A stretch of DNA of 64,000 bases from Paenibacillus arenosi (GCF_014841135.1 NZ_JACYTN010000007.1:1-64000); one strand, 5' to 3'. Shown: positions 19,199 to 29,760, numbered from the stretch's first letter. Made by a program: numbers and translations. Notes: a model not told the origin generated them from the sequence alone.

Positions 19199-21592
19199 GT
19201 GAAATTATTAAGATCATGCTTCGTGTTTGCCGTATCTGCTTGGATGGTATTGCACCCGCTGGCAGCTTCTGCTGCACCAGATGTCCCGACTATCGCGAAA
19301 GCGGAACAGTTGTCGCCGAATAATTCCTCTACGAATACATCCCCAGAAATGGCTTCAGTAGGATCAGTGGCAAATAGTTGGAAAGCGGTACGATTAGTCA
19401 ATATGGCTCCAGCGAGAGCTGCACAACAAGTAAGCACGCGGCCAGTGCTTCAGCTTACTTTCGATCAGGCGATTGTAAAGGGAAATGGCGAGCTAGCGAT
19501 TCGAACTTTGATGGGAGACGATGTAGAACGAATTCCGGTCGGTGATGCTCGCGTTAAAATAACGAACAACAATCGAACAGTCGAATGGCATGTGGGGACA
19601 ACATTAAATCCAGATACAGAATATACGGTATGGATCGACTATGGTACATTCCGCAGCAACGTGGGTGACTTTGTAGGGATTTATGATCGAGATTGGGTGT
19701 TTAGGACACAAGCAGGCAACGATACTTCTCCGCCTGTACTTAGCCAAGCTGCGATGAGAGACAATGTCGTAACGCTTGTTTTTTCAGAAAGACTCAAGCC
19801 TGTCACTTTAACTGCCTTACAGCAATTCCATGTATATCGTAATAATCAGCCTCTAGGTTTAAGCAGCCTCACTTCCAATGCTAACATCGTGACTATCCAA
19901 CTTAAGCAGCAAGCACATCATAATGATACCATTACGTTAAGTTATAATCCCGGCCAAGCGCCATTAGAAGATACAGTAGGTAACCGTCTCGCGGCATTAG
20001 TAAATGTTCCTGTTATTTATGGTGCGCATTCACCTGGCCAACCGGGCAAGCCTGATGCCCCAGCCCCAGGCAAACCAGGAGTACCAGGCACACCAGAGCA
20101 GCCAGGCAAGCCAGGGAATCCAGGTCAACCCGGTAATCCTGGTGTACCAGGCAAGCCACCGGGTAATCCAGGAAATCCCGGAAGCCCAGGAGGACCAGGT
20201 GGAGTACCGGGTACGCCAAGTAACCCAGGTAACCCAAGTAATCCGGGTACACCAGGTCAGCCAAACACGCCAGGGGCAGGTAATCGTCCGGCGCATATGA
20301 CGGATACACCCTATGAGTGGTTGCTTGAACATGGTATATATACGCTGAATCAGAATTCAGCTGTCAAACAATCAGCGCAATCCCCTTCTCACATCAGTGC
20401 AATGCCAAGCAATCGTTATGTTCTCAATAAGGATCATTTCGCTTCTGCACTTGAGTATGCGGCAAAGAGCAGCGCTGCTAAACATGTTATCTATGAAGTT
20501 CCAGTCACAGAGAACAGTGGAATTCTCGTTATTCCGCTGCAAGTTCTAGAAACAGCAGCGAAGCAAGCTAGTGGAGCTAAGTTTTCGCTAAAATACAAAG
20601 ATACGGTGTATACGTTGCCGTTAAATAATCTCAATTACACCGGCATCCGTACTGAGTGGGCAAATGACTCTTCGATATGGGTAGCTATTCATGTAGAAGA
20701 GGACCCTACCTTAAATAAGCTGACTCAGAAGCTTAGTCAGCTCAGTGCACGCCAGCTTATCAGTCCTCATAAGTTTACCTTGTATTCCTTTGTGGATGGC
20801 AAGGCACCACGGACTATCACAGCAGATGTCCAGCATGCATACCGCTTAACGTCAGTCTATCATCCAAGGCATTTATCTGCGATTCAATACGATCCTAACG
20901 TAGATCGGATCTTATACACGGCCAATACAATCAAAGTAGAGCGCGGAATTACATTAGTGAAGTTTGCAGGTAAGTCCAATATTAGCGTCGCACTAGCAGA
21001 GCGCAACAAGTCCTTCCATGACACGAGCTCGCATTGGGCGCGTGCGTCCATTGAGACGCTTGCCTCGAAGTTTATCATTGAGGGAACATCCAATGACCGT
21101 TTCTCGCCAGAACAAAAGCTGACACGGGCGCAATTTGCCGTACTGCTCGCTCGTGCATTTGGTTTGAAGCCAGATCAGACTGGTGCAGCGCAATTCCGTG
21201 ATATTAGTGATTCACATCCAATGGCAGGAATGATTGGTGCAGCTTCTAAAGCAGGCATTATTAGCGGATACAGTAATGGTACGTTTCGTCCAAATCAGAC
21301 GGTTACTCGTGAACAAATGGCGATGATGCTCGTTCGTGTCATGAATGCCGCTGGTCAACCGTTACCGGAAGGCGGTTCTGCTGCTGAGAAGTTCTCGGAT
21401 CGGAATAAAATAAGCTCTTACGCCAAGCGAGATGTGGCCAAAGCGGTAGAAGCGGGACTTATTTCAGGTCTTACCGCTAAAACGTTTGCTCCACAAGGAG
21501 ATGCTACTCGTGCGCAAGGAGCGGTTATGCTGCAACGTGTGCTTCAAGAGGTGGGTTATTTAACGAGTGGTTCTAATGGAGGAAGCCGATAA
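19199..21592 (+). CDS. SLH-domain surface protein with Ig-like domains and a collagen-like linker
   Basis: Secreted cell-surface protein of 797 residues. A signal peptide (about 1-26, cleavage after AASA) is followed by two Ig-like domains of the SbsA/Big_5 type (about 70-170 and 180-275; the first contains [10 protein letters not shown]-like beta strands and YTVWIDYG). A Pro/Gly-rich PGx-repeat linker runs from about 277 to 361, then a domain of unknown family (about 370-600). Three C-terminal SLH modules (about 605-658, 664-720, 728-785; [43 protein letters not shown]) should bind pyruvylated wall polymer. It starts at GTG 19199 with GAGGAG upstream. It could be a minor S-layer-associated protein rather than the main S-layer subunit. 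Confidence 0.9.
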   Translation: MKLLRSCFVFAVSAWMVLHPLAASAAPDVPTIAKAEQLSPNNSSTNTSPEMASVGSVANSWKAVRLVNMAPARAAQQVSTRPVLQLTFDQAIVKGNGELAIRTLMGDDVERIPVGDARVKITNNNRTVEWHVGTTLNPDTEYTVWIDYGTFRSNVGDFVGIYDRDWVFRTQAGNDTSPPVLSQAAMRDNVVTLVFSERLKPVTLTALQQFHVYRNNQPLGLSSLTSNANIVTIQLKQQAHHNDTITLSYNPGQAPLEDTVGNRLAALVNVPVIYGAHSPGQPGKPDAPAPGKPGVPGTPEQPGKPGNPGQPGNPGVPGKPPGNPGNPGSPGGPGGVPGTPSNPGNPSNPGTPGQPNTPGAGNRPAHMTDTPYEWLLEHGIYTLNQNSAVKQSAQSPSHISAMPSNRYVLNKDHFASALEYAAKSSAAKHVIYEVPVTENSGILVIPLQVLETAAKQASGAKFSLKYKDTVYTLPLNNLNYTGIRTEWANDSSIWVAIHVEEDPTLNKLTQKLSQLSARQLISPHKFTLYSFVDGKAPRTITADVQHAYRLTSVYHPRHLSAIQYDPNVDRILYTANTIKVERGITLVKFAGKSNISVALAERNKSFHDTSSHWARASIETLASKFIIEGTSNDRFSPEQKLTRAQFAVLLARAFGLKPDQTGAAQFRDISDSHPMAGMIGAASKAGIISGYSNGTFRPNQTVTREQMAMMLVRVMNAAGQPLPEGGSAAEKFSDRNKISSYAKRDVAKAVEAGLISGLTAKTFAPQGDATRAQGAVMLQRVLQEVGYLTSGSNGGSR

Positions 21593-21601
21593 TAACGGGG
21601 T

Positions 21602-21630
21602 TTGACAACGTTCCATTAGCTAATTATACT
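21602..21630 (+). promoter_or_regulatory. Sigma-A promoter of the alaS leader
   Basis: A perfect TTGACA (21602-21607) and TATACT (21625-21630) are 17 bp apart, immediately upstream of the alaS T-box leader. Confidence 0.85.
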
Positions 21631-21636
21631 AAATAA

Positions 21637-21978
21637 TTAACAATACTTTTATTGCTTATATTGCTTAAAACGCAGATGAAACCGAGTAAGCTGCAGCCCT
21701 TGGTCCAGAGAGAAGATTCCTTATATGGCGCAATACGCTATATATAGGCTGTAAGAATCTTCACCATGAAGTGCCGCTGAACGCTAGTTACGGAGTGTGA
21801 ATGAACTTCACCGGGTCGAACCCGTTATCAACGTCGAGGAGATCGCTTTATGTTTAGTCTTGCATCATGCCTATTCTATGCAGCTGTAGCTGCATATCGA
21901 GCATGCAAGCCAAGCGATAACCAGGGTGGTACCGCGATATTTAATCGTCCCTGCATTTGTCAGGGGCGATTTTTATTT
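21637..21978 (+). ncRNA. T-box riboswitch leader of alaS (alanine)
   Basis: The T-box core AGGGTGGTACCGCG is at 21923-21936. The terminator arms are ATCGTCCCTG (21944-21953) and CAGGGGCGAT (21961-21970), followed by T's. Stem I carries AGTA (21685-21688) opposite GAAC-GCT-A (21779-21786), so the specifier is GCU, alanine, at 21783-21785. This matches the gene it precedes. Confidence 0.95.
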
Positions 21979-22023
21979 TTTTACGCAACTATATAGAACA
22001 TAACGTCATAGGAGGAATCCTTC

Positions 22024-24654
22024 ATGAAAGCAAGTGACATTCGTGCTAAATGGCTTCAATTTTTCGAGAGTAAAGGACATCATATCGAACCGAGCGCATC
22101 GCTCGTACCGCATAACGATCCATCCTTGTTGTGGATTAACGCGGGTATGGCACCGCTTAAGCCGTATTTTGACGGACGTGTTATGCCTGATAATCCGCGT
22201 ATTACGAACTCGCAGAAATGTATTCGTACAAACGACATTGAGAACGTAGGTAAAACTCGTCGTCACCATACGTTCTTCGAAATGCTCGGAAACTTCTCTA
22301 TCGGAGATTATTTTAAAGAAGAAGCGATCGAGTGGGCATGGGAATTCTTGACGGACAAAAAATGGATTGGCTTCGATGCTAATCGTCTATATGTCACGGT
22401 ATTCCCTGAAGATGAGGAAGCTTACAAGCTATGGAATGAGAAGATTGGCGTTCCAGCTGATCATATCATTAAGACAGAAGACAACTTCTGGGATATCGGT
22501 GAGGGACCTTGCGGACCATGTACGGAAATTTTCTATGACCGTGGCGAGAAGTATGGAGATCCTAACGATCCAGAGAACTACCCAAGTGGTGAAAATGAGC
22601 GCTATCTAGAAGTATGGAACTTGGTATTTTCCCAGTTCAACCATAACAAAGACGGCAGCTATACACCGCTTCCGAATAAAAACATCGATACAGGCGCAGG
22701 TTTGGAGCGTTTCGCTTCCATTTTGCAGGATGTGGATTCGAACTTCGATACGGATTTGTTCATGCCGATCATTGAAGAGACGAGCCGTATTGCAGGCGTA
22801 AAATATAAAGAAAATCCAGAATTGGATGTTGCGTTCAAAGTAATTGCTGACCACATTCGTACGGTTGTATTTACAGCTGGCGATGGCGTGTTGCCGTCTA
22901 ATGAAGGCCGCGGTTATGTTGTTCGTCGCTTGCTTCGCCGTGCGGTACGCTACGGAAAAATGCTTGGCATGGATCGTCCGTTCATGGTCGAACTTGTTAA
23001 GACCGTTGGCGATGTGATGGGCTCTCACTACCCAGAAGTAGTTGAGAAGCGCGAGTTCATTGAGAAGGTAATTAAGAACGAAGAGGAGCGTTTCCATGAG
23101 ACGCTTGCTGACGGTCTTGCGATTCTTTCTGAAATGGCAGCAGCTGCGAAGAAGGAAGGCCATACACAAATTAGCGGACCTGATGCGTTCAAATTGTATG
23201 ACACATACGGATTCCCGTTTGATTTGACGGAAGAATATGCGGCAGAGCATGGTTTGACGGTTGATCGCGCAGGTTTCGATGCGTCGATGGAAGAGCAGCG
23301 CGAACGGGCGCGTTCCACACGTCAAGTTACAGAGAGCATGAACGTACAAGGTGGGCCACTTGCTGACCTTACGACTAAAAGCGAATTCGTTGGTTATGAT
23401 GAGTATGTAACATCTTCCACGGTGTTGGCGATTATCGCGGACAACGAGCTAGTTAAGGAAGCAACTGCAGGTCAAACGTGCCAAGTTATTCTTGATCGTA
23501 CTCCGTTCTATGCAGAGAGCGGAGGACAAGTAAGCGATACGGGTGTGCTGACAGGCTCTGGTCTTGTTGCACGAGTTGAAAATATGAAAAAAGCACCGCA
23601 TGGTCAACATGTTCATATCGTAACAGTAGAAGCAGGCGAACTGCGTGAAGGAATGACGATCGAGGCGGCTGTAGCTCGTACAGAGCGTGAAGACATCATT
23701 AAGAACCATACCGCTACACACTTGCTTCATCAAGCATTGAAAGACGTTCTTGGTGAGCATGTTAACCAAGCAGGTTCTTTGGTGCAAACTGAGCGTCTTC
23801 GTTTCGACTTCACGAACTTGGGCAGTGTTAAGCCAGAAGAATTGGCAGATATCGAGCGTCGTGTGAACGAACAGATTTGGAAGGGCACTGCACTTAAGAT
23901 TGAGCTAAAATCGATCGATGAAGCGAAAGCAATGGGCGCAATGGCACTGTTCGGTGAGAAATATGGTGATGTTGTTCGCGTCGTACAAGTTGGTCAGTAC
24001 AGCATTGAGCTGTGTGGTGGTTGTCACGTAAACAATACGTCTGAGATTGGCCTGTTCAAAATCGTAAGCGAGAGCGGAATTGGATCTGGCGTGCGAAGAA
24101 TTGAAGCCGTTACAGGTCGTAATGCGTATCAATATATGGAGGCACAATTGGAAGTGTTGAAGCAAGCTGCGAGCCTGCTCAAGTCCAATGTTTCGGATGT
24201 GCCTAAACGTGTCGAGGCGATGTTCGCACGTGAAAAAGAACTAGCACGTGAAAATGAATCGTTATTAGCGAAGCTTTCCAGTATGGAAGCGGGGCAATTG
24301 ACGGATCAAGTACGTACGATTGCAGGTGTGCAAGTGTTGACGGCGCAAGTGAACGCTGGAAGCATGGATGCTCTGCGTACGACAGCGGATGAGCTGAAGA
24401 CGAAGTTGGAGCAAGCGATTATCGTCCTTGGTGCTGCAAGTGAAGGCAAAGTTAACTTTGTCGTATCGGTCGCTCCAGAATTAGTTAAACAGGGCTTCCA
24501 TGCGGGTAAAATGATTAAAGAGATTGCTGCTGCAGCTGGCGGCGGCGGCGGCGGTCGTCCAGATATGGCGCAGGCCGGAGGCAAGAATGCCGAGAAGCTG
24601 AGCGAAGCGCTTGCGCTCGTTGAGCAGTTGGTAAGTCAGCAGGCAGGTGCGTAA
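22024..24654 (+). CDS. alaS: Alanyl-tRNA synthetase
   Basis: Class II synthetase of 876 residues, full bacterial length. The catalytic domain is N-terminal ([23 protein letters not shown] in motif 3). The editing domain carries the zinc-binding HTATHLLH motif and a second C/H pair (CGGCHVNNT). The C-terminal C-Ala domain ends in a Gly-rich stretch ([15 protein letters not shown]). AGGAGG precedes ATG 22024. It is controlled by the upstream alanine T-box. Confidence 0.98.
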   Translation: MKASDIRAKWLQFFESKGHHIEPSASLVPHNDPSLLWINAGMAPLKPYFDGRVMPDNPRITNSQKCIRTNDIENVGKTRRHHTFFEMLGNFSIGDYFKEEAIEWAWEFLTDKKWIGFDANRLYVTVFPEDEEAYKLWNEKIGVPADHIIKTEDNFWDIGEGPCGPCTEIFYDRGEKYGDPNDPENYPSGENERYLEVWNLVFSQFNHNKDGSYTPLPNKNIDTGAGLERFASILQDVDSNFDTDLFMPIIEETSRIAGVKYKENPELDVAFKVIADHIRTVVFTAGDGVLPSNEGRGYVVRRLLRRAVRYGKMLGMDRPFMVELVKTVGDVMGSHYPEVVEKREFIEKVIKNEEERFHETLADGLAILSEMAAAAKKEGHTQISGPDAFKLYDTYGFPFDLTEEYAAEHGLTVDRAGFDASMEEQRERARSTRQVTESMNVQGGPLADLTTKSEFVGYDEYVTSSTVLAIIADNELVKEATAGQTCQVILDRTPFYAESGGQVSDTGVLTGSGLVARVENMKKAPHGQHVHIVTVEAGELREGMTIEAAVARTEREDIIKNHTATHLLHQALKDVLGEHVNQAGSLVQTERLRFDFTNLGSVKPEELADIERRVNEQIWKGTALKIELKSIDEAKAMGAMALFGEKYGDVVRVVQVGQYSIELCGGCHVNNTSEIGLFKIVSESGIGSGVRRIEAVTGRNAYQYMEAQLEVLKQAASLLKSNVSDVPKRVEAMFAREKELARENESLLAKLSSMEAGQLTDQVRTIAGVQVLTAQVNAGSMDALRTTADELKTKLEQAIIVLGAASEGKVNFVVSVAPELVKQGFHAGKMIKEIAAAAGGGGGGRPDMAQAGGKNAEKLSEALALVEQLVSQQAGA

Positions 24655-24686
24655 GCACCTGTCTGAAATGATGAAAAAGGTATAAT

Positions 24687-24715
24687 TTCTTGTTTTGCTG
24701 GGTATGTGTTATGAT
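24687..24715 (+). promoter_or_regulatory. Candidate promoter for ireB-ruvX
   Basis: A good -10, TATGAT (24710-24715), has a weak -35 TTCTTG (24687-24692) at 17 bp spacing, in the gap after alaS. The cluster could also be read from alaS, as no terminator is visible between them. Confidence 0.4.
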
Positions 24716-24738
24716 AAGAATAAAGCGAGGTGTCGACG

Positions 24739-24999
24739 ATGAATTCTATGGATAAGACAATGAAGTTCAATGTGAAGCCAGAAGAGCAAGAGGCATCTAG
24801 TCAAGAGATTTTGTTGTCGGTGTATGATGCATTGATGGAGAAAGAATACAATCCAATCAATCAAATCGTCGGTTACCTGCTCTCGGGAGACCCCGCTTAC
24901 ATTCCGCGTCATAACAACGCTCGAAGCATGGTGGGTAAGAAAGAACGCGATGAACTTATCGAAGAGTTGGTTCGTTTCTACCTGAAACACCATCGCTAA
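24739..24999 (+). CDS. ireB: IreB family regulatory phosphoprotein (UPF0297, YrzL)
   Basis: An 86-residue cytosolic protein, nearly invariant in Bacillales, with [20 protein letters not shown] as its hallmark. In Enterococcus, IreB is phosphorylated near its N-terminus by the PASTA kinase IreK and negatively affects cephalosporin resistance. The corresponding threonine here is Thr7 in MDKTMKF. ATG 24739 has GCGAGG 8 nt upstream; the in-frame GTG 24730 overlaps that site. The order ireB-ruvX-DUF1292 is conserved across the phylum. Confidence 0.95.
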   Translation: MNSMDKTMKFNVKPEEQEASSQEILLSVYDALMEKEYNPINQIVGYLLSGDPAYIPRHNNARSMVGKKERDELIEELVRFYLKHHR

Positions 25000-25059
25000 C
25001 TTATCGTGTGTTGGTTATAAGGCGCACGAACTTGCCATAAGCGGCGGTAGGAGAAGACG

Positions 25060-25476
25060 ATGAAACTGATTGGATTGGATTATGGGGACCGCAAGATCGG
25101 TGTCGCAGTAAGCGATGCAATGGGTTGGACGGCACAAGGTCTAGAGGTCATTGTGCGTCGCAGCCCAGATGATGATTTGCGTCGCTTGGAAGCTCTTGTG
25201 CGTGAGCACGGGGTTGAAGAAATTGTTCTCGGTCTTCCGAAGAACATGAACGGCACGATCGGCCCACGCGGCGAAATCAGCATTGCTTTCGCCGAGACAT
25301 TGAAAGAATCGTTGGGACTGCCCGTTCACCTGTGGGATGAGCGCTTGAGCACCGTTTCTGCTGAGCGGACATTGCTTGAGGCTGACGTTAGTCGCAAGAA
25401 ACGAAGACAGGTCGTTGACAAAATAGCGGCCACTATAATTTTGCAGAATTATCTCGACTATCAATCTAGAAGGTGA
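25060..25476 (+). CDS. ruvX: RuvX/YqgF Holliday-junction-resolvase-like RNase H-fold protein
   Basis: A 138-residue RNase H-fold protein. LDYGDRKIGVAVSD holds the first catalytic Asp, VLGLPKNMNG and DERLSTV carry the next conserved acids, and VDKIAATIILQNYLD ends it. Members act in 16S rRNA 5'-end maturation, and a role in Holliday junction resolution has been proposed. The start is ATG 25060. The stop at 25476 is 11 bp before the DUF1292 start. Confidence 0.95.
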   Translation: MKLIGLDYGDRKIGVAVSDAMGWTAQGLEVIVRRSPDDDLRRLEALVREHGVEEIVLGLPKNMNGTIGPRGEISIAFAETLKESLGLPVHLWDERLSTVSAERTLLEADVSRKKRRQVVDKIAATIILQNYLDYQSRR

Positions 25477-25487
25477 GGGGTTTGAAC

Positions 25488-25781
25488 ATGACGAACGATA
25501 AACAGCAACATGAAGAGCCAGAAATTATCTACATTCCTGATGATGAGGGTAATGAAGAAGAGTTCGAAGTCATCATGAAGTTTGAAGTAGATGGGTCCGA
25601 CAATAAGTACATGATGGTCGTTCCTGTTGAACCTAGTGATGAAGAGGATTCTGAAGAAGTATACGCATTCCGCTATGAAGAAGACGGAGACGACTTGAAG
25701 CTGTTCGTAATCGAAGATGAAGAAGAGTGGAATATCGTTGAAGAGACATTCAATACGCTAGTGGATTCAGAGGAGATTTAA
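25488..25781 (+). CDS. DUF1292 protein (YrzB-like)
   Basis: A 97-residue, strongly acidic protein with the DUF1292 core (IIYIPDDEGNEEEFEVIMKF; EEVYAFRYEEDG). ATG 25488 follows GTGAGGGG, which also ends ruvX; the GTG at 25473 is inside that site. It is always found next to ruvX in Bacillales, and its molecular function is unknown. Confidence 0.9.
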   Translation: MTNDKQQHEEPEIIYIPDDEGNEEEFEVIMKFEVDGSDNKYMMVVPVEPSDEEDSEEVYAFRYEEDGDDLKLFVIEDEEEWNIVEETFNTLVDSEEI

Positions 25782-25784
25782 GAC

Positions 25785-26087
25785 GTGAGTGAACAGAAAC
25801 TTCAATTTATCGATCGTATTTCATCGACGTTTGGTACGTCGTTGGAAATGACAGATGAACAAGGTACAAGTCGCATATTCGACTTGCTTGCGGAATTTCA
25901 AATAGAAGCTAAGGCTTATGCTGTCGTTGTTCAAGAAGAAAACGGCGAAATAGATGTACTTCGCATCACGGATAACGCTCAAGGTGAACCTCAGCTTGAG
26001 ACGATTGAAGAAGATGAAGAGTGGGAGAATGTAATGGAGCTTTATGATGAAGTTGCATTCTCCGATGAGCTTGAAGAAGATCAGTAA
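25785..26087 (+). CDS. Second, divergent DUF1292-like protein
   Basis: A 100-residue acidic protein starting at GTG 25785, only 3 bp after the previous stop. The pattern resembles the preceding DUF1292 protein (a beta-rich core with VVVQEENGEIDVLRI, then EEDEEWENVMELYDE at the end, compare EDEEEWNIVEETFN next door). It looks like a diverged tandem duplicate. The function is unknown. It is followed by a terminator. Confidence 0.75.
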   Translation: MSEQKLQFIDRISSTFGTSLEMTDEQGTSRIFDLLAEFQIEAKAYAVVVQEENGEIDVLRITDNAQGEPQLETIEEDEEWENVMELYDEVAFSDELEEDQ

Positions 26088-26128
26088 ATGTTGATTGTAG
26101 AAAGTAATTGCACATTGTAATAATATTG

Positions 26129-26156
26129 AAAAGGGCGGGCATACCGCTCTTTTTTC
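26129..26156 (+). terminator. Terminator after the DUF1292 pair
   Basis: AAGGGCGG / CCGCTCTT (one G-U pair) with a 5-nt loop is followed by a T-run. It ends just before the mltG ribosome site, so mltG may depend partly on read-through. Confidence 0.85.
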
Positions 26157-26175
26157 CATGTGGGAGAGTGATATC

Positions 26176-27228
26176 ATGAAGTCAGGATTAAAGATCGTCT
26201 CCATTCTTTTTCTAGCTGTATTGCTTCTTGCAGCTGGTGGAGGTTGGTATGTATGGAGCAGTCTACAGCCAGTCGCAGCGAAAAACGAAGAAGTACGCGT
26301 GGTGATTGAGAGTGGTACGGGTCCATCTACAATTGCACAGCAATTAGAAGAACAAGGTCTTATTAAAAATGCTACCTTTTTTAAAACGTATTTGAAATGG
26401 AACGGAGAAGGTAGCAAATTTAAGGCAGGGCAATATTCCTTTAAACCTGGAATGACTTACGAAGAGATTATCGCGAAACTGAATGGAGGAGAAGTCGTTA
26501 AGCAGGATGGCATACGCTTTACGATTCCTGAAGGGTTCACGATTGAACAAATGGCGGACAAGCTGGCGAAAGAAGGAATTGTTAAAAAGGATGAATTTTT
26601 AACAGCTGCAGCAGAGACAGCGAAGTTGCTCCAAAAAGAAAATTCCACGCCATTCCTTATCCCGCAGGATACGAACCTTAAACATCCGTTGGAAGGGTAT
26701 TTATTCCCTGAGACCTATGAGTTGAAAATTGGCAGTACAGCTCAAGATATCGTCAACCGTATGTTGTTGGAGACGGAGAATCGCTTCACACAAATTCCGA
26801 ACTGGGAGCAGCAGCTAAAAGATCGTGGTTTAACGGTTCATGAACTGTTCACAGTAGCCTCATTAGTAGAGCGTGAAGTTGTTGTTGATGAGGAGCGCGC
26901 ATTAGTGGCTGGTGTTATCTATAACCGAATTGAAGATAAAATGCGTCTTCAAATTGATGCTACCGTCCAATATGCGTTGGATAAGCAAAAAGAACGTTTG
27001 CTCTATAAAGACTTAGAAATTGATAGTCCTTATAATACGTACAAAGTGGACAAGCTTCCACCAGGACCAATTGCAAGCCCGAGCCTTTCATCGCTGACTG
27101 CGGCATTGTCGCCGGAAGCTTCGGAATATTTGTTCTATGTGACGAAGAAAGATGGGACTTCGACTCATTTGTTTGCCAAAACGTATGAGGAACATCAGAG
27201 AAATATTGAAAAAAGTAAAAAGCAATAG
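26176..27228 (+). CDS. mltG: Endolytic peptidoglycan transglycosylase MltG (YceG-like, YrrL)
   Basis: Membrane-anchored lytic transglycosylase that cleaves nascent glycan strands. One N-terminal transmembrane helix (about 7-27) is followed by a LysM-like segment and the YceG catalytic domain. The catalytic Glu is Glu232 in ASLVEREV, and the family segment PYNTYKVDKLPPGPIASPS lies downstream. The 350 residues are typical. ATG 26176 is 7 nt after GGGAGAG; an in-frame ATG at 26158 lies in the upstream terminator's T-run. The order ruvX-DUF1292-mltG matches B. subtilis. Confidence 0.95.
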   Translation: MKSGLKIVSILFLAVLLLAAGGGWYVWSSLQPVAAKNEEVRVVIESGTGPSTIAQQLEEQGLIKNATFFKTYLKWNGEGSKFKAGQYSFKPGMTYEEIIAKLNGGEVVKQDGIRFTIPEGFTIEQMADKLAKEGIVKKDEFLTAAAETAKLLQKENSTPFLIPQDTNLKHPLEGYLFPETYELKIGSTAQDIVNRMLLETENRFTQIPNWEQQLKDRGLTVHELFTVASLVEREVVVDEERALVAGVIYNRIEDKMRLQIDATVQYALDKQKERLLYKDLEIDSPYNTYKVDKLPPGPIASPSLSSLTAALSPEASEYLFYVTKKDGTSTHLFAKTYEEHQRNIEKSKKQ

Positions 27229-27385
27229 CCTTTAGAAAGCTACCAACAGCTGCAATCAACGAGACCTTGAGTATGTAATCGGCCTCACATTGTGAAAAAG
27301 CAATGCTATTATTCATGGAATAAGGGGCCGTATTACGGTTATATAGAGAGACATGCTTATGTAATGAGAGGAAAGTGGTGTGAGG

Positions 27386-28321
27386 ATGAGTAAGAAGCCG
27401 GAGCTGCTTGTAACAGCAGGCAGTATTACTGAAGTACAACGTCTGCTCCAAGCAGGTGCTACTGCTGTTCTCGTAGGAGAACCCAAATATGGCCTGCGAT
27501 TACCAGGGACGATGACGATAGAGCTTATTGAGGAAGCAATGCCAATCGTGCGCGAGTATCATGCGAAGCTCTATGTGGCAGTTAACCAGCTGTTTCACAA
27601 TGATACGATGAAGGAACTGCCTGACTACTTGGCACAACTGGAACGTGTCGGTGTAGATGCTATTGTCTATGGAGATCCTGCTATATTGATGATCGCAAAG
27701 GATTCTGCGCCGAATACAAAGCTGTTCTGGAACGCGGAGATGACGTCGACGAACTATGCAACAGCTCGTTACTGGCAGAAGCGCGGCGCAAGCCGCATGG
27801 TATTGGCGCGCGAGTTGAACATGGAACAGGTGCAAGAGATGAAGCGTGAGCTTCCAGATATGGAAGTGGAAGTACAGGTGCATGGAATGACGAATATTTA
27901 TCATTCCAAGCGTCATTTGCTTCAGCACTATATGCGCCATCTTGGCAAAGAGGCTCGTCTTGAAGAAGTTGGAATTGAACGTAAGTTATTTTTAATCGAA
28001 CAGGAACGTCAGGATGAGAAGTACCCTGTTTATGAGGATGAGCATGGTACTTATGTAATGAGCTCAGATGACGTATGTATGATAGAGGATTTGAAGCTGC
28101 TGCTTGAAGCAGGGCTCGATTCATTCAAGATTGAAACGTTATTGAAGCCGCTGCATTACAATGAGACAGTCGTTCGTGTATATCGTGAAGCGATTGATCG
28201 ATATGCAGAAGATCCCCAAAGTTATCAATTCAATGAACAGTGGCTGGAGCGTATCCGAGAAGTACAAGACCCTGAACGTGAACTGTCATTCGGATTTTTC
28301 TATAAAGAGCAAATGTATTAA
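27386..28321 (+). CDS. trhP1: Peptidase U32-family protein TrhP1-like (YrrN)
   Basis: Despite the family name, U32 proteins of this type are needed for prephenate-dependent 5-hydroxylation of U34 in tRNA. Here 311 residues form a single TIM-barrel-like U32 domain (AGATAVLVGEPKYGLRLPG near the start, VHGMTNIYHSKRHLL mid-protein). It lacks the cysteines present at the equivalent place in the next gene. The start is ATG 27386 (GTG 27380 possible), with AGGAAAG upstream. In B. subtilis the methyltransferase trmR lies between mltG and this gene; here it is missing. Confidence 0.85.
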   Translation: MSKKPELLVTAGSITEVQRLLQAGATAVLVGEPKYGLRLPGTMTIELIEEAMPIVREYHAKLYVAVNQLFHNDTMKELPDYLAQLERVGVDAIVYGDPAILMIAKDSAPNTKLFWNAEMTSTNYATARYWQKRGASRMVLARELNMEQVQEMKRELPDMEVEVQVHGMTNIYHSKRHLLQHYMRHLGKEARLEEVGIERKLFLIEQERQDEKYPVYEDEHGTYVMSSDDVCMIEDLKLLLEAGLDSFKIETLLKPLHYNETVVRVYREAIDRYAEDPQSYQFNEQWLERIREVQDPERELSFGFFYKEQMY

Positions 28322-28341
28322 GGAAGGGAGAGCTAAAGCGT

Positions 28342-29664
28342 ATGACAACAACATTGAAGCATGAGCGGAAATACTTTGGCAAGCGTAACCGGCTGGATAA
28401 GCCGGAACTGCTAGCTCCCGCAGGCAACCTTGAGAAGCTTAAGTTTGCGATTCATTATGGAGCGGATGCTGTTTACATCGGAGGTCAAAAATATGGTTTG
28501 CGTTCAAACGCAGACAATTTTAGCTTCGAGGAAATGCGCGAAGGGGTAGAATTTGCTAACAAATATGGTGCTAAAGTATTCGTTGCGACGAATATTTACG
28601 CGCATAATGAGGATATTGATGGATTGGAGGACTATCTTCGAAAGTTGGAGGAAGTCGGCATTAGCGCGATTATCGTAGCTGACCCAGTCATCATCGAGAC
28701 AGCTCAACGTGTAGCGCCTGGACTTGAAGTGCATGTGTCTACTCAGCAATCCGTATCCAACTGGCAAACCGTGCAGTTTTGGAAAAATGAAGGGGCGCCT
28801 CGCGTGGTACTTGCTCGTGAGACGAGCATGCAAGAAATTGCGGAAATTAAGCAGCAAGTGGACGTGGAGATTGAAGCATTTATTCACGGAGCAATGTGTT
28901 CCTCTTATTCAGGGCGCTGTGTCTTATCCAATCACTTTACTGACCGTGATTCCAACCGAGGCGGTTGCTGTCAATCTTGTCGTTGGAGATATGACCTATT
29001 CGAGGATGATCGTGCTGATGCTGTGGACATGGAACAGAAGCCTGCATTGGAGCCATTCAAGGTAGGAATTACCCAGCTACCATTGTTCCAAGAGGAGCAA
29101 AATCCATTTGCGATGAGCTCCAAAGATTTGTGCATGATCGATCATTTGCCTGATCTTGTAGACTCTGGCGTTGATAGCTTCAAGGTAGAAGGACGAATGA
29201 AGTCCATTCACTATGTGGCAACAGTTATTAATGTGTACCGTCAAGCGATCGATTCTTATATGGCGGACCCTGAAAATTATCAGTTGAAGCCAGAATGGGT
29301 TGAAGAGATGAACAAGGCGGCGAATCGTCCAGTCAATACAGGCTTCTTCTATGAAGAGCCTGATCATGAGGATCACATTTATGAGCCGGAAGAGAAGGCT
29401 GTGCCATATGATTTTGCAGGTCTTGTCATTGACTATGACCCAGAGACGAAGCTGGCAACTGTTCAGCAGCGCAATCACTTTAAGCCTGGTACAGAAGTAG
29501 AATTCTTTGGTCCTAAAGGGTTCTTCTTTAAGCAGACGATTGAGGCAATTTATGATGAAAAAGGCAATCCGTTGGATGCGGCTCGTCATCCGCTGCAATA
29601 TGTCAAAGTGAAGGTTGATCAGCCGGTGAAGTACTTTGATATGATGCGCAAAAAGAATCGTTAA
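28342..29664 (+). CDS. trhP2: Peptidase U32-family protein TrhP2-like (YrrO)
   Basis: Partner of the preceding gene in tRNA U34 hydroxylation in B. subtilis. It has 440 residues: a U32 barrel (GADAVYIGGQKYGLRSNADN) with four clustered cysteines in GAMCSSYSGRC and GGCCQSCRW, probably binding an iron-sulfur cluster or metal. A C-terminal beta-barrel U32_C domain runs from about residue 350. Its start is 20 bp after the upstream stop, with GGAAGGGAG as ribosome site, so the two genes form one operon. It ends at a clear terminator. Confidence 0.9.
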   Translation: MTTTLKHERKYFGKRNRLDKPELLAPAGNLEKLKFAIHYGADAVYIGGQKYGLRSNADNFSFEEMREGVEFANKYGAKVFVATNIYAHNEDIDGLEDYLRKLEEVGISAIIVADPVIIETAQRVAPGLEVHVSTQQSVSNWQTVQFWKNEGAPRVVLARETSMQEIAEIKQQVDVEIEAFIHGAMCSSYSGRCVLSNHFTDRDSNRGGCCQSCRWRYDLFEDDRADAVDMEQKPALEPFKVGITQLPLFQEEQNPFAMSSKDLCMIDHLPDLVDSGVDSFKVEGRMKSIHYVATVINVYRQAIDSYMADPENYQLKPEWVEEMNKAANRPVNTGFFYEEPDHEDHIYEPEEKAVPYDFAGLVIDYDPETKLATVQQRNHFKPGTEVEFFGPKGFFFKQTIEAIYDEKGNPLDAARHPLQYVKVKVDQPVKYFDMMRKKNR

Positions 29665-29760
29665 CAACAAATAACTGACAGCTCTGTACAATAGACTGTT
29701 GAACGGAACTGTTGGGTTATCAGTAACCATATATTTTTCACCCTTAATCACAGAAATAGG

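Noticed and set aside
20004-20332. Repetitive reading frames in other phases over the collagen-like linker
   Set aside because: They are by-products of the CCAGGTAAT-type repeats of the SLH gene and carry no start signals.
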